Assembly (NCBI GenBank): GCA_037043015.1
Contig: CM073325.1
Location: 9,465,001 to 9,529,000 of the forward strand
Reading direction: 5' to 3'
Length of the DNA: 64,000 nucleotides
From: Bryum argenteum
Lineage: Eukaryota; Streptophyta; Bryopsida; Bryales; Bryaceae
The first letter of the stretch is position 1. The number at the start of each line of letters is the position of its first letter. A model generated the notes under the pieces. It was not told the origin of the DNA. It made no database searches and was given only the letters and a program-made list of their open reading frames with translations. The position numbers and the translations under genes were made by a program. Shown piece by piece: positions 45,900 to 55,375 of the stretch.

Positions 45900-48800
45900 G
45901 GTGAGTGCCTCTTTTTACTGATCGGGGTTTTTGTTTGGTGCTCTAGCTCTTACTGTACACTTGATAACTAGTCCTCATTATGTGGTTGTCCTACCCTTAT
46001 CACCCGATTTCTTGTGTGGAATTTTCGCTTGTATGATGTAGTGATTTGCAGTTGTGCCATGTGGAGTAGTGTCCACATGGTCTTGGAGAGTGGTGAGGAA
46101 TGCGTCAGTTGGTTTGACCTGGATGGAAGTGCCGGTTTTGTGTTCGTTGAGTCATATTAGTTTTTCTTTCGTTATTGCAACTTTTGGAAGCTCATTTTAG
46201 TGCTAGCAGGTCAAGATTCTTCACTGTTTCGGTTTAGAGCTTAGCGGAATTCGGTAGTGAAGTCGATCCTAATTTTTTCAAGTTTTTCAGTTTACGAGCT
46301 TTTGATTTTGATCATTCAGACTATTTTCGGCCTGGTATCATGATTGTTCATGTTTCGGTGGCCTGGTGTTGATGCTGGATTTCAGAGTTTTGATGCTGCT
46401 GCCGGATGACTGATTCTTCGCCCCGTCATGTGAGCAACTAGTAGGATATGTTGGAGATTTTGAGCATGGCTGAATTCTCAATCTTGTGAAGTGGGAGGTC
46501 TGTTTGTTGGATGGACATGTTTGAGCGGCATCTGATTCTTGAGACTGTTCAAGTGTACCCTTTTTCTGGAGCTGGTGCCTTTTTTTGTAAATGACTCATT
46601 AGATTGAATACCGCCACACAGTCAGTCGGGCTCAACGCCGATTGTGTGGTTAGTTGCACCTGTTGGAATCGCTTGCTGGCAAGAGTAGATCTTTAGGAGT
46701 TACTTCTGTTGGCCCGTAATGAGCGTCTAGCATGGCTGTAGGGCTCTAGGTTGTAGGGCAATGCTATGATGTGCCAGCAAGTAGGTTGATATACACCGAT
46801 ACATGGACTGGCAAAGCGATAGTAGAGCTGATGGCATTGGAGTCTTGTTTCTGGAATGATGTTCATACTTTTCGAGATTGTTTTAGTAGTGACCAACACT
46901 GGGGAAGCGGCAAGCTGCGGTAGGGGATTGTTGTTCAAAGCAGGAGTTACTGTAGAATTGAGAACTCCTTTTATTTTTTCGAGGAGGTGTGTTGCTTGTA
47001 CTTTGAGACAAATCTGGCGAAAGTGTGAGACCGGTTCTTGCTGATTCAACGTGTTGAAATGTTTGTTAAAATTTCGCAAGGTTGTCTTTGAAATTTGTGT
47101 TGCGCAACACTTGAACCAGACGTGGGCAGTCCTTTGCTCTGGAATGGTGTATTTTATTTCGATTCTTTCTCGAGACCTGCGTTGTCAAAGCGGCATGCCA
47201 CGGCTGGACGTAAATGTGCAGATTGGGAGTCATATTAGATTTCAGCTCTCCAGTATCGTTTGTAGGAATGTACATCGAGACAGATCTTGAACACTGCATG
47301 TGTACACTCTGCTTTTGCAATTTTAGACTTGCTGTTGTGAATACCATCTGTTGGAATGCTTGTCCTGTTTCTCAGCAGCTCTGTTTGAATCAAAGCTTTC
47401 AAAGAGGGTTTGGTATCGTGTGGGTTGTTTTCGATGTATCCATTGGCACCGCATCAAGTCAGATGGTGGTCGTATTCGTTGCTGGGTGAATTGTATGCCT
47501 GATCTACCACTGTCGGTATTTGCACCGAATAGACTTCGTTAGCGACTGGCAATCTGTTTTTGCCTCGTACAAGAAGGTGAGAAGGGGGTACGAGTTCGAG
47601 GATTGACTGGAGAAGATACGAAAATCTTCAGGTTGAGTAATAATCATCTCCACTGATAAAGTCCCTGAAGTGAATGTATCTGATTCTCTGAGACAACATG
47701 TACTACATCGTATTACTGACTGGTCAGTCTTTTCACGGCCAACGTAGACAGTAAGTGTCTTGTAAGGACAAGCCAGGTCTGGAAGGTCCTTATAACTCTG
47801 CCGACAGACGAGTGGTACCAGGTGGTCTGTCAAGACTGGAATGATGTTGGATGCTGAAACTTCCATTTCTGTGAGGCGAGATGATTGCTTTTCGCTGGAC
47901 TGGTTAGAAATGCGTGCTTTTGAGCATCATATTTGAATACCATGACAAGGCTAGAGTCCTCTTTTTGTTTGTGGTGCACTGGTCGACACGCCTGCTCCCA
48001 TGCGGAGGTGGGCACGTGTGCAGCTTGTTGATGTGGCACTGCAGTTTTAGTTTTTTGCCTTTTTGGCTATTGCCAAGTCTAACCTGCAGTCGTGTCCGAG
48101 ATGCCATTGGGCATGGGGCCACATGGAGCTTGTTGGCTTGTGCAGCTTTGGGATTGTCGCAGGTAAGGATTTGCAGGCAAGGCCACGGCTGCAGACGGGC
48201 AGCCCATCATGTTGGTGTGGGTTCGACCCCCAGTGGTTTTCTTCAGGATATGGAAAGTGGCAGTTCGTGAACGGACTCAATGGAGTTGGTTTCCGGGAGA
48301 GGGATACCACAGTACACGGCGTTGGTAGCTGCAATGAACATTTTTCATGAAGTCATTCATTAGGTGTTGAGGCAATGGACGTTCTCGATTGTCTCGAAGC
48401 GGATGGTGGCAGTTTTTGCTAGTTTCATACGAGTTCAACTTTGCTTGCTCGATATCAACTTGGTACACAGGCATCAAGGCTCAAAACGGTCGATACTGAC
48501 TTCATGTCAAGTTTCCGTCCGCGACAATACCCTCGTCACTTCATTTAATCTCAAGAAGAGTTGTTTTCAGCGGCTTGCACTATTGTCACAGGATCTTGAG
48601 ATTGAAGGGTTGAAGCCCAGCGTGTCCTTTTATACCTCCACGAGTGGTTTAATCCTTGAAGTTCCCATAACCCTTGAAGGCAGAAGCACCCAAAATGGTG
48701 GCTTTTGCTGACGTACGAATAGATTTGATGTTGCCGATGTACGAATACATGTGATGATTAGATTTGTAATATCTTCACATCCTTGTGGGGGAGGTGTAAG

Positions 48801-49164
48801 AAAGTCGTAACACACCAAATTAGTAGTGATTTGGATATCGTCTGCAAAACTATTTAATTGTCAAAGTTGAGATCTTTTGAGATTTTTGGCAATTCCTAGC
48901 TTACAACCACTCTATCGATTTAAGTTTCATATACATGATGGAAGTAAAATATTGTTGGGTACTTCGTGGAAAGTGGTAAGCTTTTGATAGTGTTGAGTTC
49001 CAAAGATTTGATTTAGGTTGTGTGGTTGACCCCGCGCAGTAGGATTCCATAGGTTATTAGTAACATATGGAATAAAAGAATTCTACAGGTAGTTAGTGAC
49101 GTATGGAATACGAGAGATATATAGTTGATTTTCTTTAAGAGTTTGAAAGATTATAAAGTCTTAC
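45900..49164 (+). other. Long 3' region of the UBA2-like gene, no CDS
   Basis: The composition stays gene-like (more G and C than spacers) to about 48830, but no open frame looks conserved. A strong donor AG|GTGAGTGCC begins directly after the stop codon (45900-45909), so a 3' UTR intron is likely. The rest may be an extended or alternative 3' UTR or a non-coding RNA. From about 48840 the sequence becomes AT-rich. Confidence 0.45.
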
Positions 49165-49275
49165 CACACAAATTTGGATGTTGACTTGGGCATCATGAAT
49201 AGTGCACTTTTTGAACTTGGGCATCATGAATGAACCAATCAATGATGTGCTTGCAACCTCCTACAAGGTTATGTA

Positions 49276-49854
49276 CAATAGGGTGACATTCAAATTGGCC
49301 GTTTAGTAGTTCCAGGGATAGTGTCCACTGCTGCCAACTTTGACACCCTCCCCAAAGTTGAGAAATTTTTATTTTACCATGAAAATTTGGGGACAACATC
49401 ATCTTTATGTTGAAAACATGCATACCAAATTTCAAGTCCAGGAGACTCATACAAAAAAACTTATGCAAGATCTACCAACATGGGATAGCTGTGAGAAAAG
49501 TGTCACAGCTGCCAACTTTGACACCCTCCCAAGAATTGAGGAAATTTTTTTTGCCCATGAAATTTTTGGAGCAAAAACATTTTTATGTTGTTTGCATGTG
49601 TGGAAAATTTCAAGTCCAAAAGACCCATACAAAAAATAATACTCCAAATCTATCAACATGTGTAGTTTTGAGAAACAAAGGGGAAAACCATTTTACTACT
49701 TCCAACTTTGACGCCCTCCTTAGGATTGAGTTTTTGTTGATACATAGTGAAATTTTTGGCACAAGATCATCTCTACGCTGGTAACATATGAGATAAATTT
49801 CAAAGCCAAAAGACATACATAAAAAAAGTTATTCCATATCTACCAACGTGTATG
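49276..49854. repeat. Left terminal inverted repeat of the Tc1-like element
   Basis: 579 bp, mirrored by 51979-52558. The innermost about 20 bp diverge because they include the last transposase codons. Open frames here (99 and 125 codons) recur identically in the other arm and are not genes. Confidence 0.9.
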
Positions 49855-51461
49855 TCCTCCATTAGTGTCAATCACTGCTAGTAACCTAGAGGGCATAGAA
49901 TGACATAGTTGAAGGAGCTTTGTACCATTGACTAACTTCCACTCTCTTTGAAGAACTACCTTCAACACATCTAAGTTTCTAGGGCATTGTTTGCCATGTT
50001 GCACAACATCTTTTAACATCCTTCAAACGTTCTCGATTGGATTGAGATCGGGAGAGTTTGCAGGCCAGTTGAGCTTTTCGAGAAGGTGGCTTTATCTCCA
50101 TTCTTCACATATTTTGCTCTTATGGATGGGTGTCCCATCTTCCATAAGCACTCCTTGTGGAATTTGACCCATGGAATGAACCAATTTGGCATCGTAAACC
50201 ACTTCTATAAAATCCTTAGCAGAACATTGACCTTTAGGCATAAAGACATGTTCTGACTTTTGTCCTCCGGCAAATGCGCCCCATATCATTAAAGAAGTCC
50301 TTCCACTTTTAACCCCTAAATGGTTTGACTCATTTGTAGTAAAATGAACACATCCTCAAAAGCATTGTCATAGGTGGAGGTAAAAGTGTGTTATCCAAAT
50401 CTCAACCGTACAATCTTGTCGTAGACATATTGAACATCATGTGGGTCAAATTTTGAGTCATGAGGCTTCATAGATTGCGAGATCATAATGTATTAATACT
50501 CAAAAATGATCACATAATTTCATCATTTTCACTTTAAAGTGAAAATGCTACCATTAGACTTATTGCAATGAAAAAGTCACCAATTAGAATGTTGTTCACC
50601 TTCATCTCAGTAGCATCCTTGAACAAAAAAAAACCATGAGAAAAATTTCTTTGTGCAAATTATGGCCCTGCAATGGTGAAAACTGCCCTAAATTTTACAA
50701 AGGAAAAAATGTCTAGAACTAGGCTGCTGTCACTGAAATGCATGCCATTAATTCGTACTTCATTGTATGGGTCTGAGATTTTTATGACATGAACTAGACT
50801 TGATTTGGGACCCAACCCAAGTGATTTCGTCCAAAACTGAGTCCGGATGAAGAAGTTATGGCTCTCCAAAGTTTCTGTCATCCAAAATGTCGTTTTTCGA
50901 CATTCGGCCCGCTTAAGGGTTAAAAGTAGGAGCTAGACAACTTGAAGAATAACGCTCGTATGTACTTCTCCAAACATGAATTTGCCGAGAATTTTTTCCA
51001 ATTTCAAAAGTGGATTCATCTGTCCAAACAACACGCTCCCACTCTTTTGCACTCCATCCACGGTACTTCTGAGCAAAAGCTAATCGTTGAGGCATGTGAC
51101 GAGGTGTCAAAAAAGGTTTTTTGATTGCAATACGACTAAAAATGCCATTTTTATGTAAGACCCTTTGAATGATACGTCTACACACTTGAGTAGGACATGC
51201 ATTGGTAATCTTTGAGAGTGAAGAGCAACGATGAATTTTTGAGTAATGCACAATACTACGAACATCTCTATCACTAAGCTTTTTAGCGTGACTTCCACCG
51301 CAAGGTTTGCGCTTGTAGGTTCCATCTTCTCTAAATGTTTTTACTAACCTTGTAACTGTTCTAATAGGAACTCCAATAGTAGCTGCAATTTGAACTCCTG
51401 TAAATCCTCCCTCACTCAAACCTATGTTGCGAGCACGAATTTCATCTGAAATTGCCATCAT
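49840..51461 (-). pseudogene. Tc1-like DD34E transposase, disabled
   Basis: The minus-strand frame starts at ATG 51461 (MMAISDEIRARNIGLSEG) and ends at TAG 49842-49840. Taking out the nested insertion with one TTAA gives 337 codons including the stop, all in one frame, matching the about 340 residues usual for Tc1. An N-terminal helix-turn-helix (FTGVQIAATIGVPIRTVTRL) precedes the catalytic core: first Asp in VVWTDESTF, second in LMEDGTPIH, and Glu in SPDLNPIEN with 34 residues between (DD34E). There are three lesions: the TTAA element (50313-50919), TAA at 50094-50092 and TGA at 50025-50023 in place of Trp after PIENV. It cannot supply active transposase. Confidence 0.92.
50309..50923. mobile_element. 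TTAA-flanked element, 607 bp, inside the transposase gene
   Basis: The element 50313-50919 starts CCCCTAAATGG and ends CGCTTAAGGG, with TTAA on both sides (50309-50312, 50920-50923). The uninterrupted site would read ACTTTTAAAAGT, which codes on smoothly from APTF to KSGRTS, so the TTAA duplication is directly demonstrated. A related sequence is at about 54590-54802. No open frame of note. Confidence 0.92.
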
Positions 51462-51469
51462 AAACTTAT

Positions 51470-51978
51470 AGAGTGCGTGATGCTAGCTAGAGCAGTAGAG
51501 TAGGGATTAGAGTAGAGCAAGGGGGAGAGAAGGGAGCCAAGGTGCTGGAGCAGAGAGGAGAGAGAAGGGTTGCCAAAACACAAGCCCATATGCATACATG
51601 AAAAATCATTTTGCTCTTAATCACTCATCATGTATGCCCAATGTGAATCAACACTCATGCATCCCACAATACAACACTCTCTGTTTTGAGGATTGTCTCA
51701 ACATTCAGTCTATCACAAATCACACACACCATTCCCTTTACATAGTGTTCAATAGATATTTAGAAGAAAAAATTTGTCATGTGTCTAATGTACACTTTAT
51801 GGCCAAGTGGATTCTTCTGCATGGAACAGCTCTTCACTTCTTCATTTAGATGTTATTGATCTTTTTGAGAAGCATTTATGTTTGGTGGCTTACTCACATG
51901 ATTGAGTTCAATGAAAAAGCATGAGGTGTCAAAAATATTTTGACATTTTCAATATGACCTTCAAAATGTTTATCATAG
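51470..51978. other. Transposon 5' region between transposase start and right arm
   Basis: It has a purine-rich part (GAGCAGTAGAGTAGGG, then agagaag runs, about 51488-51575) and an AT-rich part. The 83-codon plus-strand frame at 51598-51849 has no recognised domain. Confidence 0.5.
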
Positions 51979-52558
51979 ATACACATGTTGATAGATATGG
52001 AATAACTTTTTTTATGTATGTCTTTTGGCTTTGAAATTTATCTCATATGTTACCAGCGTAGAGATGATCTTGTGCCAAAAATTTCACTATGTATCAACAA
52101 AAACTCAATCCTAAGGAGGGCGTCAAAGTTGGAAGTAGTAAAATGGTTTTCCCCTTTGTTTCTCAAAACTACACATGTTGATAGATTTGGAGTATTATTT
52201 TTTGTATGGGTCTTTTGGACTTGAAATTTTCCACACATGCAAACAACATAAAAATGTTTTTGCTCCAAAAATTTCATGGGCAAAAAAAATTTCCTCAATT
52301 CTTGGGAGGGTGTCAAAGTTGGCAGCTGTGACACTTTTCTCACAGCTATCCCATGTTGGTAGATCTTGCATAAGTTTTTTTGTATGAGTCTCCTGGACTT
52401 GAAATTTGGTATGCATGTTTTCAACATAAAGATGATGTTGTCCCCAAATTTTCATGGTAAAATAAAAATTTCTCAACTTTGGGGAGGGTGTCAAAGTTGG
52501 CAGCAGTGGACACTATCCCTGGAACTACTAAACGGCCAATTTGAATGTCACCCTATTG
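51979..52558. repeat. Right terminal inverted repeat of the Tc1-like element
   Basis: Inverted partner of 49276-49854, with the same three internal direct repeats near 52487, 52306 and 52114. Confidence 0.9.
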
Positions 52559-52758
52559 TACAACCCCAACCTACCTACCACAACCCTTTCAAAGCACAAA
52601 ATCACTCAAACAAATTGTGATTTGAATCATAACATTTCACTTTTTGAATGCATCACAAGAAGTTGACCAGTTTGACATCAAAATATAAGTGAGAAGTTGA
52701 GTACTCTGAGAGCTCCGCTCTTTGAAAAAAGCCCCTCGGGCTTCCTTTCGCGTTTAAG

Positions 52759-54589
52759 CTAATTTAATTTCTTCCAAACCATGGGTATACCAATTCCTAT
52801 ATATGAGACAACAGAATTAAGGGTAAAATTGATACCTATTTATGTTGTCCTTCTAAGACCTCTATTCTTTTTATTTTGAACAAATATGAAATAATGATCA
52901 TAATAAACAAATTTTTTGAACATCACTTTTGATCATGTGTTTTCTAACGACTTTGCATGTCCAAGCAACTATTTTAGGAACTAAATTGAGATTGAGCGCC
53001 TTGGAAAAGTGTACAGTTGACCGAGCATATTGATCAACACCCATTTTTTATAAATAAAAATGTATAGAAAGGAACATGTAGTAGGTGAGGTTTGAGAAAA
53101 TTTTGTATGATTTGTACGAGGAAAATAATACGAGACGACTCATTATATATATGCAAATTTATAAAACTTGTAGTTGATTAGAAATGTTTGTATAAGTTGA
53201 TAGTAATTAATATAAGTGGGAAAATTACACTTTAGCTTCGCAACGTCATCTCTATATATAAATGAACACGATTTGCGATTTGTATGTCTGTTAGTCCTTG
53301 ACAATGTATGGTCATGGTCATGTATACATGGTATGAAGATTTTTAAATTTTTTGAAGAGTTTGCATAAGTGATATTTGACTGCTATTAAGAATTTATTAG
53401 ATATGAGGAATATAACAAGAAGGCCAAGGGACAAGGATTATGAAACATGAAAATGGGAGCAAAGAAGAAGTGAAGGGGGGATGGAAAGGAGCATCGTAGG
53501 GTATATAGGAAGAGGGAACAGAAGATAGAAGATAGGAACTGAGAATGGAGGATGAGAGCTAGGAACAAATAATGAGAACTAGGAATGACTGATGGGAACT
53601 ATGAATGAATGATGTGAATTGATAACGAATGATGGAAACCATTAAGGAAAGTTGTGAGATGGGGAATTGGAAACAAAAGATGGGAACCATGAACGAGATT
53701 TTGGAGGTAGAGAACTAGTAAGAAAAACATGGAGAATGGCGGAACTGTAATAGAGGACGGGGAATTGGGAACAATGGAACGTGGGAACGGAGGACATGCT
53801 ACAAATGTTAAAAAACGTTGAGAACCATAAAGAGGGAACATAGGAATTGGCTAAATGTAAATAGGGAGGAGGGCTTGCGAAATGTCACAACTTTTTCCAA
53901 CGAATTGACTGAATGAGGACGTTTCTAAATGACCATGTTATGTTCAATATTCTTAACACGTGGAAATGAAGGGACGCTTCAAAAAATGAAGACAATAAAA
54001 AGATGCTAAAAATGATTAAGATAGAAAGATCCTAAAAATAATGAGAATGGAAAGATGCTAAAAAATATGACGATAGAAAGATGCTTGAATGATGATGAAG
54101 CAACCATGAACAAAGTACTTTGAGAATTATTATGGATTTCAATATGGAGGGGTAGGTGTCGGTGGTAGTAGTGGCGGGTTGCCACATCAGGCGGGACTCA
54201 AGCATTTTTTTGGCGGGCCGCCAAAGGTAGCAGGTCATTTAACATTGTGTTGAAAAAGGAAAATGACATTTGTCTGCTAAATGTAGCCAGCCTTGTTCAT
54301 GTAACCATTGGGAATGTTATCAAATGTTCTTCTTCATGAAATTTTATGAATATGGCATGCCCTATTTTGGCGTACTAATGTCACATAACAACCTCTCAAA
54401 TCCACACCCTTCCCCACTGTGCTATATTCTCTTGCCATATTTTTCTCTTTACCACACGATAACCAAAGTTTGAAAGTACTTGAAGTTCAACTTTTAACTC
54501 ATTATGTAAAAAAATTCATGAAATACTATATTTGATTTCACATAATTGTCTTGCAATGGTAAAACATGCCAAATGTTTGAAAACCCAAA
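52759..54589. other. AT-rich spacer with degenerate minisatellites
   Basis: No gene. At 53513-53830 a loose 20-25-bp pattern GGGAACTATGAATGAATGATG recurs more than ten times. At about 53975-54075 an AAAGATGCTAAAAAT pattern recurs about four times with a roughly 31-bp period. Minus-strand frames here are by-products of the repeats. Confidence 0.55.
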
Positions 54590-54802
54590 AACAAAAGCTG
54601 CCTTCCCTGAAATGTATGCCATTTATTCATACTTTATTATTTGTGTCTGCAATTTTTACCACACAAACTAGACTAGATTTGTGACCCAACCCAAGTGATT
54701 TCGTCCAAAATGGAGTTTGGATGAAAAAATTATGACTCTTCAAAGTTTCTACTCTTCATCCAAAATGTCGTTCTTTCAATACTAGGAGCTTAAGGGGTAA
54801 AT
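54590..54802. mobile_element. Partial relative of the 607-bp TTAA element
   Basis: It matches the right third of 50313-50919 in the same orientation: GTGACCCAACCCAAGTGATT, then TCGTCCAAAATGGAG, then ATCCAAAATGTCGTT, ending GCTTAAGGGGTAAA. The left end was not found; a candidate CTTTTAACTC lies near 54491. The right TTAA is mutated to GTAA. Confidence 0.7.
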
Positions 54803-55269
54803 GTCAAAGATATGCCTTTATAGTTGCATTTCAGCATACCTCCATGTTGAATAATCAAGCATTTCCTTACAATTCATAAGTCGCATGTAAAAATTGCATA
54901 GGCATGTTCCTAACTCACCTAAGAACAAAAACTATGAAGAGCCTCTCACCTAATTTTCCACCAAAAACAGTCTTTTTGGCCCTCAAGAAACTAGATACCC
55001 TTTTTAAAACAAGGGATGAAAACTTTCTTTCCAACTTCGAACATTATGATCTCACAATCGGTAAAGAATTTGAATTTGTGATTTGATATACATATACACA
55101 TACAAGTTAGGTACTAGATCCTACAATTAAATACCTAAATATATACCAAAACTTGATAATTTTCACCTTGCATCAAAAGATGGTAGTTTTTGGCAGTTTT
55201 GAGGCTCGTCCACCAAAGAAGTTAAAACATTTGCACACCCTGTTCTAATCACACACTCTTTAGTGATTG
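54803..55269. other. Spacer with a dispersed-repeat piece
   Basis: Sequence near 55030-55130 (ATTATGATCTCACAA, then ACAAGTTAGGTAC, then AGATCCTAC) resembles part of the 947-bp TTAA element near 38770-38870. No gene. Confidence 0.45.
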
Positions 55270-55375
55270 AAATCCTCTTGTTGTTGTTATGACCTCTGAG
55301 CATATTACCAAGGATAGGTCGAACGGACACTATATTCACACCAACCCATAGGGGTTTGGTGTTCTTCTTCTTCTA
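55270..55375 (+). mobile_element. SINE 3' fragment
   Basis: It resembles the SINE 3' third: TTATGACCTCTGAGCATA, then CAAGGATAGGTCGAACGG, then TTCACACCAACCC, ending in a TTCTTCTTCTT tail. Confidence 0.65.

Larger units (their letters stand above)
49276..52558 (-). mobile_element. Tc1-like transposon with 579-bp inverted arms
   Basis: The ends are CAATAGGGTGACATTC / GAATGTCACCCTATTG with TA directly outside (49274-49275, 52559-52560). Removing the element and one TA restores the family A MITE sequence GTGTACAACCCC (here ATGTACAACCCC). The arms 49276-49854 and about 51979-52558 look identical over more than 500 bp. Each holds three direct repeats about 180-190 bp apart, led by CCAACTTTGACACCCTCC (49333, 49510, 49702 in the left arm). 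Between the arms is a minus-strand transposase relic. The length is 3283 bp, or 2672 bp without the nested TTAA element. Confidence 0.92.
49165..52758. mobile_element. Family A TTAA MITE, interrupted by a Tc1-like element
   Basis: The left part (about 49165-49275) and the right part (52559 to about 52758) together match the family A MITE at 5410-5771. The left runs TTGGGCATCATGAATAGTGC to CTCCTACAAGGTTATGTA. The right runs TACAACCCCAACCTACC to GCGTTTAAG. The extreme left end is missing and the right end is decayed (TTTAAGCTAA in place of TTTAAGGGTTAA). This copy is older than the Tc1 insertion. Confidence 0.85.

Noticed and set aside
49340..49784. Frames of 99 and 125 codons in the left arm (repeated identically at 52050-52494)
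   Set aside because: They are frames within terminal inverted repeats, with no domain; the identity reflects arm identity and not gene duplication.
49274..52560. hAT-type reading of the Tc1 ends (8-bp duplication ATGTACAA/TTGTACAA with TAGGG ends)
   Set aside because: It needs a mismatch in the duplication. The TA duplication with CAATAGGG ends is symmetric, restores the MITE site, and fits the enclosed Tc1 transposase.
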